64,000 nt of DNA, from assembly GCF_963675165.1 (NCBI RefSeq), contig NC_087390.1, positions 3,855,175 through 3,919,174 on the forward strand, in the 5' to 3' direction. The translations under genes were made by a program, and so were the position numbers. This stretch comes from Halichondria panicea. Lineage: Eukaryota > Porifera > Demospongiae > Suberitida > Halichondriidae. Below are positions 1-10,412 of the stretch, piece after piece. Below the pieces are notes generated by a model. The model was not told where the DNA came from. It did not search any database and saw nothing but the letters and a program-made list of their open reading frames with translations. Each line of letters starts with the position of its first letter. The first letter of the stretch is position 1.

Positions 1-712
1 GCAATAGACCAGTTGCGCATAAGCCATGAGGAATTTAATTAGCCGTGACGTCACGATTGGACTGCTCCGAAAAATTCAAATCAATGTAAAAATTGCACTG
101 CATGCGCTTTGACCAGTGTTTTAAAGATCTGTTTATATATTTAAACAACATACAGCTATTTCTACTGCATGTGGAGTTTGAAGTAGCTCTAGAAAGCAAG
201 TTGAACTGGGCTAAAATCTGGAGTAAAGAGATGTCTGGCAAGCCTTTGTTTATGAAATGGTGACCTTTGTAGTAGAGAGTGGGAGTGGTTGGAAGTGTTA
301 GAAGTCCAAGAACATGAAGTAAACGAGAGTCTTTAAAGACACTTTCTTCTGGTGATGCAAAAAACCTACCCAGTCGAATCCCAACTACTATCTACTCTGC
401 TCTGGGAAGCAGTACAAAGAGGTATGGGGGCCCATCTTCTTCTAAACAGAGGCAGCAGATCTTGCCAGACATCTCTTTACTCCAGAATTTAGCCAGTTCA
501 ACTTACTGCAGTAGAAATTATTACTCTCCAGCTGTACGTTGTTTAAATAGATAAACATATTAAATAGATAAACATATCTTTATGATGCAGGTTAAAGCGC
601 ATGCGCATGCAGTGCAATTTTTACATTGATTTGCCAGTGAAAGGAATTTTCCGGAGCAGCCCAGTAAATTAATTATCCTCATGGCTTATGCTCAACTGGT
701 CTGTAGCAATTA
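1..712. repeat. Fold-back (long inverted repeat) element, left end outside window
   Basis: Positions 1-242 and about 466-708 are inverted copies of each other with small indels. Both carry a CATAAGCCATGAG motif, a CAATGTAAAAATTGCACTGCATGCG block and a CTGGAGTAAAGAGATGTCTGGCAAG block, read toward a central spacer of about 220 bp. This arm-spacer-arm form is typical of non-autonomous fold-back or MITE-type elements. No protein is supported inside it. The right arm carries a perfect 17-bp tandem duplication at 543-576. Confidence 0.75.
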
Positions 713-759
713 ATACAGAGCAACTATGCGGCATGAAGTCACCGTCATAACGTAAGCAC

Positions 760-925
760 TGCTCTATCGGGTTTCCAGAGCAATAAAATGCCTAGCAACC
801 AAATACAACAAGGAATAAAATGGTGCAACATGTGTTGCCATAACAACCACGGTTTCCACGGTTTATCATTTTAAATGCTCGGCCAGCGGTGAGATAAAAT
901 CCCAAAATTTTTTTTTATGGATCAG
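760..925 (+). repeat. Dispersed non-coding repeat, family member 1
   Basis: This segment (ACATGTTGCC, ACCACGGTTTCC, CTCGGCCAGCGGTGAGATAAAATCC, then a T-run) recurs in reverse complement at about 39,455-39,600, with the same order of blocks and scattered differences. It is probably a short interspersed or MITE-like repeat. The rest of 713-1,131 shows no coding potential I can support. Confidence 0.55.
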
Positions 926-1131
926 CCTAACGTAAGCTTGATTTTCACATCATATGAATGTAACAGTGCTAAGATATATCAATTTGAAGTACAATACGTA
1001 CATGTATTACTATAATTATCGGTGAACGATCTATGAAATTTACAAGCCACATAAAGACTGTTCATTACTGCTAATTCTATACTATACTATACTACTTGCC
1101 AGAGTCACACAGTGAGCCCTCCTCAGGTATA

Positions 1132-1650
1132 TTAAGGACTGGGACCTTCAATTATTGCTGAATCAGCTAAAACGCAGCCACGCCCACGATTTTTAATATG
1201 TTTTGTGTGTAAAAATTTTGTGCAGCTACTGATCTTTTCTAGTTCTAAAAACGGTGTTCTAAACCTTCCTTTTAGCTCTTAATTCTTAGTGTAGTAGGTA
1301 GTTCAAAGGCTTAAGCAGACATATCTGCTGGGAGAGAGCCACTTCTTTGGCCAAAGGTGAGATTTTGCACAAAACTTAGTCTTACAGCTGACAATAAGTG
1401 ACATTTTTATTTTTATAGGCTAATAACTTACTCTAAATAGAACATGATGCTCTCTCCCAGCGGATATGTCTGCTTAAGCCTTTGAACTATCTACTACACT
1501 AGAGCTAAAAGGAAGGTTTAGAACACCGTTTTTAGAACTAAAAAAGATAAGTAGCTGCACAAAATTTTTACACACAAAGCATATTAAAAATCGTGGGCGT
1601 GGCTGCGTTTTAGCTGATTCAGCAATAATTGAAGGTCCCAGTCCCCTTAA
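1132..1650. mobile_element. Non-autonomous fold-back DNA transposon with TTAA target duplication
   Basis: Two arms of about 200 bp (1,136-1,336 and 1,446-1,646) are near-perfect inverted repeats starting GGACTGGGACCTTCAATT, around a spacer of about 110 bp. TTAA flanks both ends (1,132-1,135 and 1,647-1,650). TTAA duplication is typical of piggyBac and Kolobok families, so this is probably a MITE mobilised by such a transposase. No ORF belongs to it. A related terminal sequence (TTAAGGACTGGGACTTTCAA) occurs at about 33,731, so the family is dispersed here. Confidence 0.75.
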
Positions 1651-2092
1651 TATACCCGAGTCTCCTGGTCCATAGCGCTAGCGTCTAGGTCCATGTCATG
1701 CATGTCCTCAGCCCCAGACAGTTCATCAGCGTCTGGCATAAAGCTGGTAGCCTTTGGGAGGTATCCTACTATCCCAAGTAAACAATCTAGCCATAGCTAT
1801 AAACTTCGTGCAAATTTTTGTGCAGTATTAATTTTTTGCAGTGGAGTTTACCTTCGCTTGCCTGGTCAGCCATAGGAGAGCAAGGAAGGGCGGGCTCAAT
1901 GCAGAGAGGGGGAGTGGCTCAGTGGGGAGGAGCTGGAAGGAGCCAGTTTGTGGGAGTGGCAATTCCTGGGCAGCCCGTCCATTCGCACATACCAATGCAA
2001 CGCATATACGCCATTGTTTTTTTTTTGCAGTTTAGTATGTTGCGGTAGTTATGGTGGTCATTCAGCAACCAATCAGATGGGACATATATCAG

Positions 2093-2191
2093 TTAATGCA
2101 CAGTGCCTCGGGGTTTATGACACACCACCCCTCGGGCTCACCTCGTAGTCGGGAGGTTTACTGTCATAAACCCCTCTACACTGTGCATTAA
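2093..2191. mobile_element. Short palindromic MITE (99 bp) with TTAA ends
   Basis: The sequence begins TTAATGCACAGTG, includes GGGGTTTATGACA and closes with the reverse complements TGTCATAAACCCC and CACTGTGCATTAA. The arms are about 30 bp around a CG-rich loop. It can fold almost completely. TTAA at both ends suggests the same insertion preference as the 1,132-1,650 element. Confidence 0.6.
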
Positions 2192-2284
2192 CTAATACAT
2201 ATAATTATATGTACATGATATATATAATTTATATAGTATGTACATGATATACAGTATGCATGATATAGTATGCATGATATAGCT

Positions 2285-2400
2285 ACCATAAAAGCGCGTA
2301 ATTTTCGGGGGACAAAATATTCGTGGTTCAGCAATATTGAGACATTTCGTGGATAATATTTTCGTGGTAGCAGTTTGATGAAACCACACCCATCCAATAA
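2285..2400. repeat. MITE-like repeat, TTTTCGTGG family, member 1
   Basis: Repeated TTTCGTGG / CGTGGTT blocks next to GCGCGTAATTTTCGGGGGAC recur, diverged and partly inverted, at 4,741-4,845 and 22,200-22,260 (ACCGTATAGCG...AATTTTCG). It is non-coding. The three copies indicate a dispersed family in this genome. Confidence 0.5.
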
Positions 2401-2495
2401 TTACAATTAGAAAACGTAGCTAAGGCATCTGGCTGCATGCTGGAACCTCTGTACCGTCTTGCAAGCTTGTCTAACTTGCAAGCTTGTCTAACATC

Positions 2496-3367
2496 ATATT
2501 ATGGCTGTCTTTTTTGAAGTCAGAGCTATGATACGAGGATATCATGAGTACCAACACATTTGGAATGCTGTGATAGTAGCAATTCTCATGATCTCTATGC
2601 TGTGGCCATAATGAAGTCTGGAGTTGTCGTCGGGCATGTTCCACGCAAAATATCATCTATATGCACACTGTTTCTTCGACGTGGAGGAACCATGTATTGT
2701 ACGGTTATAGGGATAAGGCACTATTCTGAAGATTTAGTGCAAGGTGGTCTTGAAATACCTTGTGTTCTACGCTTTGAAGGTAGCGAGTTTTATGCTTCTA
2801 AAGCTGAAATACTGATTAAATCTGCTCTTGGTTCTATTAAAAACGTATCCGAGCAATCTGATGTTGGTGCTGAAGCTGTGACAGTTAAAAAGAGAAAGTT
2901 GATGGATGATAAGCCGATGACTGTACAGTGTCATCATGATTGAAAGGTGATAAGTTAAATGATCTCCACGTCAACTATGCTCAGAAGTTATTGAAAAGAC
3001 AATTTCCCAACCTCAATGGGTTTCAATCAACGCTCTTACAACAAAGGGGTGTAACTGAAAGTGCATTACAGTTACAGTACAGTTACAGCTACAAATCATA
3101 CATTGCCGAGAAGACCACTGGATTGCAGCATCCACTATTGGTTGTAGAGCAAATGAGGTGAATGTATACGATTCTGTGATGTTTCATACGCGAAACACTA
3201 AAATGCAGCCTTTACAGAAACAAATTGGTGGGGCAGATTGTGGTCTGTTTGCCATAGCAGTAATTACCTCTATTGCATATGGCACTGATCCTTGCCAAAC
3301 ACATTTCAAGCAAGAAGATATGAGAAAACATATCCTGAAATGCTTTGGAGAGGAACACAAATTATGA
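2496..3367 (+). pseudogene. HIRAN-like plus Ulp1-like cysteine protease gene, transposon-associated
   Basis: The first part (2,496-2,940) reads like the HIRAN-type domain common in invertebrate transposon proteins: RGYHEYQHIWNAV, then NSHDLYAVAIMKSG, VVGHVPRKIS and LFLRRGGT. After a frame change, 2,960-3,367 encodes LNDLHVNYAQKLLKRQFPNL and a C48 (Ulp1/SENP)-like peptidase core. There DHWIAA supplies the His, VYDSVM the Asp, and KQIGGADCG the Gln and Cys, so the whole catalytic set is visible. Proteins of this kind normally cleave ubiquitin-like modifiers. In transposons the role is unproven. Several frame changes exist, and some may come from short tandem duplications (one at 2,458-2,491). 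I do not recognise a flanking transposase that clearly pairs with it. Confidence 0.7.
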
Positions 3368-3544
3368 TTGATCATGAACTTAAGTTGACTGCCTGTTACT
3401 TGTTTAATATATATACACATGCATGGAGTGGTCTTTATTTATTTTATGTTTTTCAGGCCGTAGAATCTTACTATACCCTTGTCCAACCTCCCAATGTCGT
3501 GCGTGCTTATATATAAAATTTTTCAACTGCCAAAAATAGTCAAG

Positions 3545-4700
3545 TAAGTAATCAGCTGTAATACCCGCTCCAGTAAATCCGTTCTTTAATAATATCTGGA
3601 TGTGATTTGAGGAACCATCTGGCCACTAGTGGTTTAACAATGCTCAGTCTCAAATCTACAGGCTATTTGCTGCCTTAATCTGACGCATAAACACTTTGGC
3701 ACATCTAACATCTAGGGGCTGTAAGCGATCAGTACTGTAAGCGATCAGTACAGTTGGCGGGTATATCGAAATTGCTTTTCTGCAGAAGCTCCAAAATTGC
3801 TGGTGTACATTGGCCCTTAAATTTGTCGTAAATAACCAGAGCATGACATAGGGCACAAGACAATATAGTCTTTCATCGTAAGTTCATTTGACCAATGATT
3901 TGGACTGTGGATTATATGCCAATCGGTTGGAAAATTGTACACAGGGTGGGTGGTATAACAGTTGCATAGGCAAGAAATCACCACTCATCGAGACCCCGAA
4001 AACAGCTGCCTTTTGTCATCAATCCCACAAATCTCAACACGCTTAGATCCCATTGTCCAGGATGATACAGGGACATTCCTGTTAGGTCCCAATTGATAAC
4101 TAGGTCCAAAGGGATACTCTCCATGCTGACACAGGCTTTGATGTCCAATAAAAATTGCTCTTTCTTGTCGATACCTTAGCCTTAGTGCTAGCCCTTCGTT
4201 TAACCATTCCCATTTCCCCACCATTTAGTATATGACCACCATTACAGGTAAGCATGTTGGCGTCTACACTTTTAACTATTCCTTCTGCACAAGCACCACG
4301 TTCTCGAAAGTTAGTTAAGTATTCCCGCACCGCACTTGCCTATCCATCTCCTCGCCAAGCAATAGTGGTCTACCTTTCTTGTTACACCTGTAGATCTACT
4401 TGATATCTTCTTTCTTCAATCCGATATGCCAATCTCTCACAGTATTTTCTTTTAAAGCTGGAAATTCTTTATATAATTCCGAACCGCAGCAGTTACACCA
4501 TTCTCTGCAGCAAAGACGGCTTTTTGCTTTTGGGTAAATTTGGCATAGAAGCCCCTAGTCTTAGTAACAGTAGTTGAGCTTGTAGACAGGTTTGATTCTT
4601 TTAAAAGTTCCCTCACTTTAGAATTGGCACCTAGAATGGAACTCTTTGGGATAGATCTTGCAAGTAGACCACGCTTTCCTCCTTGCTGAAGTATTTCCAA
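3545..4700 (-). pseudogene. pogo/Tigger-like (DDE_1) transposase, frameshifted
   Basis: Read on the minus strand, frames chain into a pogo-type transposase. The N-terminal DNA-binding region (AVFAAENGVTAAVRNY) is followed by REYLTNFRERGACAEGIVKS, a GHILNGGEMGMVKRRASTKA stretch, VPVSSWT and KRVEICGIDDKRQL. The C-terminal block reads TDRLQPLDV plus SAKVFMRQ and ends near HPDIIKERI. The DRLQPLDV motif and the GIDDKRQL strand are hallmarks of the cnidarian and sponge jerky/pogo-like DDE_1 group. At least four frame changes break the ORF. It is tail-to-tail with the HIRAN/Ulp1 gene, but I see no shared terminal repeats that would join them. Mechanism in the family: cut-and-paste by a DDD nuclease with TA target sites. 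Confidence 0.72.
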
Positions 4701-4740
4701 AGAGCCATTCATCAGAGAGCAGCCACAGCGCAGCAGGCAG

Positions 4741-4845
4741 GTAAAAAATGTTATTCGTGGGATATTCGTGGTCCAGTGTTCAACCACGAAAACCACGAAT
4801 ATTTTGCCCCACGAAAATTACACGCTATACGGTATACTAGTATGA
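4741..4845. repeat. MITE-like repeat, TTTTCGTGG family, member 2
   Basis: ATTCGTGG is followed by GTTCAACCACGAAAACCACG, TTTTGCCCCACGAAAATTAC and ACGCTATACGGTA. It is inverted relative to the 2,285-2,400 copy and shares its CGTGG and ACGCGC-AATTTTCG blocks. It is non-coding and sits at the 5' edge of the pogo-like gene. Confidence 0.5.
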
Positions 4846-5084
4846 TACTATATATAGTAGGTTACTAGTTTATATAAAAGGAAAAAATACGTATCTTAAC
4901 CACGATCGTGGCCTGCAATAGTGACTTTTTTTGCGAAATTCTAGTAGCTCGAACTACGCACATCCCTGAAGAGCTGTAGAATCACGTGCAATTTAGTCTA
5001 GAATTTCCAAGCTATGTTAAAATTTCATTAGAACTATCTAGACTATCTAGTATAATTATATTGACTCCAATAACTTCTTTTTTT

Positions 5085-6030
5085 GAGCTGCCAGCACACT
5101 GGCAGAATTTTCGAAAGGGCTGATTCCACAGAACACCTCCAAGAACACCAAGTGGCCAGGCCTGGAAATCTACCAGGCACCCTGAAGACCAAGTTCCTGA
5201 AGACTTCCTGCAGTGCACTGATCCAGACACCATCAACAACCAGCTAAATTGAAACAAGGAAGACAAACGGAGCTCAATATCCACCGGCAACTCTTCACTC
5301 CCTGCTTTGTGGCGTCTTGAGGTGTATGCGTGAATCTGTATGCGTGAATCTGTATGCGTGAATCAAACCCTGTCGGATGCCCAAATTTCCTCGACAAAAA
5401 AGACACCCGGTTCAGACCACTTCAACGTACACTTGACTACTACTTTCTATACTGTTGGAAAATTTTTCTGTTTGCGCGGAGGTCAAGAACACAGGTGTCT
5501 CAAACTCAGCCAATTACAACGTGGCGACGGCAAATACATATACCACGAAAACGTGTCGAAGAATCGAAATGGAAGCTTTAGGCAGTTGCATTTGTCAGCG
5601 AAGCTTCTGTTGAAGCTCATTGATTCTCGACAGATACATCAGGAGGCTGCCACAAGAAGCCAGGGACAAAGACCTTTTTTATGTGAGACCTCATGAAAAA
5701 GCTCTTCCAGGCGACGATAACACCATGGTATACCGCAGTACCACTGGGAAAGCACACTCTGCAGCAGAAGCTATGCGCAAATGCTGGCGTGGTTGGACAC
5801 AAGACAAACCACAGTCTGAGGGCATCCAGTGCAACAGCAATGTACAATGCTGGAATACCGGAAAAGCTCATACAATACAAGAAAGAACTGGACATCGCTC
5901 ACTGGACACCTATGAAAGATCGAACGATCAGCAGCAAAAAGAAGCTGTATCCTCAATTATGTCTCTCCCACAACTGAACTGCAAAAACACCATCGAACAG
6001 CAAGAAAAACACTCAATATACCGGTAAACC
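5085..6030 (+). pseudogene. Tyrosine recombinase (Crypton / KIAA1958-like), frameshifted
   Basis: The 5' part encodes an N-terminal region of this family (PQNTSKNTKW; ETRKTNGAQYPP after frame correction). 5,440-6,020 carries the catalytic domain: KFFCLRGGQEHRCLKLSQL, ILDRYIRRLPQEARDKDLFY, PWYTAVPLGKHTL, KTNHSLRASSATAMYNAG, ERTGHRSLD and YERSNDQQQK. The Arg in CLRGGQEHR, the HSLR motif, GHRS and the Tyr in YERS fit the R...H-x2-R...H...Y set of tyrosine recombinases. Crypton elements integrate through such an enzyme. The host KIAA1958/QRICH1 families are domesticated versions. A triple tandem repeat of TGTATGCGTGAATC (5,325-5,364) and several indels disrupt the frame. Confidence 0.78.
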
Positions 6031-6489
6031 AAACTTCTCTTCCTATAAGTTTTGGGAACCTGCAAGGATGTACGATAAATATTTCAAACAACTCAACTGC
6101 AATAACTCAACTGCAATAAAAATGACGGAGACTGAAGTTGACGAACTGTACTCTCAGTTTTAACCTGTATACTGCAGCTATAGCTACTTAGCTCTATTCT
6201 TATAATTATTGTATTTTTACTACTGCTATGCTTGAGGTGCCAATTTATGAGGCCAATTTATGACGGTTAAACCTCACTAGACTACATGGCAAAAGTGTAG
6301 TAGGTGGGATATATACTATATATATATCATGTACATACTCTATGTATATCATGTACATACTATATATATTATGTACAACATGTGCATACTATCTATGTAC
6401 ATCATGCATACTATGTACAACATGTGCACATGCTGCATCACGTGACTAGAGTAAGTACAGACTGGGCATGCCCAGTAGCACATGGCAAG

Positions 6490-7870
6490 GAAAAGAAAAT
6501 GGCTACAAGTCCAAGTATTGTACAAGCTCTGGCAACTCTAGCTGGTGCTCTACGTCTACTAGTTCCAATCCCAGTGAATCCCAAGCTGCTACAGGTAAAT
6601 ATGCTATAAAGAAGGGTATAAGGGTATAAACATCTTACCAAAAGTTAATATGTACTAGAATTATATTGTCAACTTTCAATGCCCACTGCTCTACATGTTC
6701 TCCCATCATACATCATTCAAAAGTGAAACGGCCAAAGACATATGATCGTGATGTGTTTTGTCTTCCTATACCGGAAGAATGGGTGGTAGCATCGTTCTTG
6801 GCTAGGGGAAACTGTTGGCTAGGGGAAACTGCACTTAACCACAGAAATGGAGGATCCGCGGTCCAATGGGGAACAATCCCGACCTGTACCTTCAGCCAAC
6901 TGGAGGGGGGGCTCGGTCGTTAACAATACCATCCCTGAGTTCCCAACAAGTGGCAAAAATTGGAGTGATATACAGTTAGCTTTGTCTACTGTGATGTAAG
7001 TGTAGTAGATATAAATCAGCGCATCTTAGCGCTAACTTGATATTCATTCTGCAACTCTAAAAATGTTGTGTGGGGTGTGTGCAGTGTACGTAAGTTTCGA
7101 AACTTACGACTATCAGAACGTGTAATCGTTTTCGTTTTGGTTAGGCTGAGGTGACTGATGGTAAAGTACGGTGCCCACTTCCGGAGGCACTCCACAAGTG
7201 ACTGCGTCATCTAGCAGTCAGGCTCAGCGTGACAGTTACAGGTGTGTGTGTGTGTGCGTGTTCACGTGTGTGTGTGTGCTGTCCATTGAATTTTCAGTGA
7301 TGAATACTCTTAGGGAATTTGTTGACCTGATAGACTTAATGCATTATGGTCTAAATTTTTTGCACTACTAATCGGTGCTGCACTGTACATAGTACAAAGA
7401 GGTACATGTATGCAACAGCAAAACAGCCCCACGTGGGCGGACAAAGTGCTAGAAATATTTTAGCACTTCACTTATTCATCTGCATGCCCACATGGTCTCA
7501 CATGGTCTCTTCTTACATAATATGTGTTCACTATTTTCAGCTCTATAATTATAGTGATGAGAAGAAGATGGACAAAGATGTAAAACACGTTATACTCCAA
7601 CATCAACGCCGAGCGATACTGATGTTGAAGATGTGCAACGAATCCATGTGCGACGATCCAACTTGAACTTGTTTTCGGACGCTCTTCGTCAGTTCTCTAG
7701 AAGCAGCTTTGACACTACTAAAATGCTGCGTGTCAGATTCTTAGGAGAGCCAGGATCAGATGAGGGAGGCCCCCAGAGGGAGTTTTTACACCTGCTGTTG
7801 AATGAAATTTTTAGTGCATCACTGTTCAGTGGGTACCCAGATCAAGGCTGTTTCTGACAACACGTTCTTC
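6490..7870 (+). pseudogene. HECT E3 ligase family gene (G2E3-like), 5' exons
   Basis: Several exons can be read. 6,490-6,594 is Ser/Thr-rich and ends at GT. 6,715-6,790 contains KRPKTYDRDVFCLP. 6,885-6,975 reads LQPTGGGARSLTIPSLSSQQ. 7,150-7,219 ends at GTGTGT. 7,560-7,855 contains RSNLNLFSDALRQFSR then LRVRFLGEPGSDEGGPQREF and NEIFSASLFSG. The last block is the start of a HECT N-lobe, as in G2E3-like ligases, which pass ubiquitin from E2 to substrate through a C-lobe Cys. The gene continues at 8,895 on the far side of a gypsy fragment. A 17-bp tandem duplication (6,798-6,831) breaks one exon. Expanded copies of this family are common in sponges and cnidarians (knowledge of the family, not proof here). 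Confidence 0.65.
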
Positions 7871-8005
7871 TATATCGGAAAAATGAAAAAATGGTTGCTA
7901 CAAGGTGAGGTGCTGTGAGAGATTGGAACTAATTATTATTATCATTTTTGTGATTAGTATGATTTTTGTGATTAGTATGATTTTTGTGATTAGTATCATT
8001 TTTGT

Positions 8006-8151
8006 GTGGGAGGTCAGGTGACTGACCTCGTGTTGAGAAAGAGACTAAGTAAAAAGAGATTTGTGTATTTGTGTTAAAGCTGATTTTAAAGTAGGCTACC
8101 CAACGAAAACTAATTTAAAGTAGTTGTAAAGTAGGAGTGCTCAGCTACATA
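8006..8151 (+). repeat. Candidate 5' LTR of gypsy fragment G3
   Basis: It starts TGTGGGAGG and ends ...CAGCTACA just before TTGGTGGCAGCGG, which matches the primer-binding-site region of the complete gypsy element at 10,385. No second copy of this LTR is visible, so the boundaries are inferred. Upstream, three tandem copies of ATTTTTGTGATTAGTATG lie at about 7,950-8,002. Confidence 0.4.
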
Positions 8152-8830
8152 TTGGTGGCAGCGGTAGGTCTACTGGTTTGGATAGACCCATGATCTATGA
8201 GTCCGACAGGAACGATATGGAACAATATACAAGAGAACAAGTACCGCTAGTGCTAGTCAAAGGCGAACTAACTGAAGGCCCTTCTAGAAGCGCATGACTA
8301 CTGGAAAAGAACTGCCAGTGCGGCCAAGTACAAACTCTGATCAGAAAGTACAAGGTTGCACACTCGGTGTCGGCACACCCAATACGGCAACCCGCTTACC
8401 GGATTCCCCAAGCTCATAAGGCTGAAGTTGTGGCGGAGATTGAGAAGATGAGAGATTGAGAAGATGAGAGCCGTCAGTCAGTCGGAGCGGATATGCATCG
8501 CTTATCGAAAGTTGAATGCGGTATCGCGAATGGATGCCTACCCAATGCCATGACCTACTGGGAAAAGCTGGCTACATCTCAACATCTCAACACTTGATTT
8601 GGCCAAGGGCTACTGGCAAGTTCCTCTTTCTCCTGGTACTGGCGAAAAGACGGGCCTGCTTGAGTTTACGGTGATGCCGTTCGGTTTGCAAGCGACGTTC
8701 CAGCGCCTGTTGGACTCAGTGGTGGCTGGTCTAAGCTTCTGTGCGGCTTACTTGGACGATGTTGTCGTTTTCAGGACAGAGCACATATCTCATCTGGAGC
8801 AGGTAATCGTCAGTCAAGGCAAGTAAGTGC
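8152..8830 (+). pseudogene. Ty3/gypsy fragment G3: gag start and reverse transcriptase piece
   Basis: After the primer-binding motif, a short degraded gag start is followed by RT sequence: IAYRKLNAVSRMDAYPMP, STLDLAKGYWQVPLSPGTGE, FTVMPFGLQATFQRLLDSV and AAYLDDVVVF (YLDD catalytic motif). Everything after RT is missing. The fragment separates two parts of the HECT-family gene, so it probably inserted there and then decayed. A 16-bp duplication at 8,436-8,467 breaks the frame. Confidence 0.75.
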
Positions 8831-8894
8831 CAAATTGGATCTTGGTCATGTAGTCGGAGGACTTTGAAGTGACATCTGCTTACTTGTGTGATTC

Positions 8895-9210
8895 TATATC
8901 GATACATTATTCACACAATGGTTCTAACAATCGCACCAAAGAAGAAGCCATCATGTATAATTGGCATCTTCGGTCTTTCTGAAGCAGACGGCGAAGTACG
9001 CTTGGCGGATGTGATGATGTTTATGAGTGGCTCGTCAAAAGTTCCTGCAACAGGATTTCCAAAAACGCCCACCATCAGATTTACAGATGTTGACTGTGTG
9101 TCCACAAGTGACGTATCTATCACTGACGTATCTATCACTGATGCTTCCAAGGAAGATGGCAGTTCGAACAATTTCAGATGAAAATGATTACGGGTTTGGA
9201 ACTATTTGAG
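8895..9210 (+). pseudogene. HECT-family gene, 3' part (C-lobe)
   Basis: The reading GSNNRTKEEAIMYNWH followed by GEVRLADVMMFMSGSSKVP, ATGFPKTPTIRFTDVDC and VSTSDVSI matches the end of G2E3-like HECT proteins (the LxDVLxFxTG strand and the region around the catalytic Cys). In relatives the active-site Cys lies in an STC-type motif. Here the codon reads Ser (STS), and a perfect 15-bp duplication follows it. With the 5' exons at 6,490-7,870 this makes one gene split by gypsy fragment G3. Probably non-functional. Confidence 0.6.
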
Positions 9211-9599
9211 CAGTTCAGTGTCGATCATTGTCGATCATTGAGATAACTTCAATAATTCATTAAATCAGAACTCTGATACATACAAAAATACCTTCTAGAA
9301 CACTAGTACAGAAATGACTAAACAAGAACATGAAACCACTAGAACTAACACAACACAGTATTTACGGAATCACAGGTTTACAGTACAGTATTTACGGAAT
9401 CACAGTCTTTATCTTAATGTTAGTTCCATGTTAGTTCCATGTCGTAAGGATACCACATTTCCTCCCCTGTTAAATGTTAGTGTACCCACCATATCGTTCA
9501 GGCCTGTTGCGATTTCTTTGCGGATAGCACCAGTCGAGGGTGACTCATCAGGTGGGGTCTGATCAGGGGAAACTTCAAAATCTTGCAAATTTGGATTTG

Positions 9600-10252
9600 T
9601 TATATCGTCTTGTGATGACTCGGTGGTGGAAAGAGAAAGAGAATGAGTTCTATCACGTATGTGGTCGAGATGTCGACATAGTATCCTTTGTAAGATACTG
9701 GTCCTGTCTGTTGTACAATGCTTCCTGGAAGCCATGTACCATCTGTTCGGAAATCTTTGAGCATTACTTGTTGACCAACAGAGAACGTCCTCGGTTTAGC
9801 ATGTTTGTCATGTTGCTGTTTCTGTTTCATCTGCTTGTCAGATACTGTGTTTGGTTTGAGGAGATCGAATCGTGTACTTATTTTTCTTTGAAGGAACAGT
9901 TCACTCGGTGAGACGTTAGTGGGAACAGTTCCCTCGGTGAGACGTTAGTGGTAGCATGTGGGTATGACAGTAAAAACTGAGCCAATCTTGTTTTCAAACT
10001 CAGTCCTTCTCGAGGGATGGTATGGAGCATTTCGTATGCCATTGGCTTGGACAAAATCGCTAAATTCTTGGGATGTGAATTGTGCACCATTGTCGGAAAC
10101 TTCTGGTAGTCCATACCGAGCAAATAGTACTTGCAGTGCCTCGATTGTGTTTTGAGACGTGGTGGAAGACATCTGAATCACTTCTGGCCACTTGAAATGG
10201 GCATCTACAACCACTAGAAACATTTTGTTAAAGAATGGACCAGCGTAGTCAA
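9600..10252 (-). pseudogene. G2 integrase, central and C-terminal part
   Basis: The minus strand reads KMFLVVVDAHFKWPEVIQ, ALQVLFARYGLPE, SDNGAQFTSQEFSDF, GIRNAPYHPS and FENKIGSVFT, then after frame changes LIKTRLAQFLLSY-like text and QKQQHDKHAKPRTFSVGQQV plus MLKDFRTDGTWLPGSIVQ. These are the integrase core (the second Asp in DNGAQF) and the C-terminal DNA-binding end of a gypsy polyprotein. The first Asp and the HHCC zinc region lie beyond the nested G1 at 14,392-14,480. A duplication near 9,900-9,955 breaks the reading. Confidence 0.78.
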
Positions 10253-10384
10253 TGTGACATAACTGACTATTATTAGATAGTATTACATCATGTGTTCTAT
10301 ATTTAACATCTATATATGATTACTGTATGTTAAGTTTTGTTCAGTTCTGAATATTATTATTATTGCTAAAGCTATAATACCACA
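10253..10384 (+). repeat. G1 5' LTR
   Basis: 132 bp, TG...CA, identical to 14,260-14,391. The GTCAA target duplication lies immediately to its left (10,248-10,252). The LTR supplies the element's promoter and polyadenylation signals; I can point to no specific TATA box with confidence. Confidence 0.92.
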
Positions 10385-10402
10385 TGGTGGCAGCGGTGAT
10401 CC
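10385..10402 (+). promoter_or_regulatory. G1 primer-binding site region
   Basis: TGGTGGCAGCGGTGATCC abuts the 5' LTR, where the tRNA primer anneals for minus-strand DNA synthesis. The same TTGGTGGCAGCGG motif follows the candidate LTR at 8,151. Confidence 0.7.
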
Positions 10403-10412
10403 TACTCTAGCC

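Noticed and set aside
9314-9911. Plus-strand frames across this region
   Set aside because: They are shadows of the minus-strand G2 integrase C-terminus.
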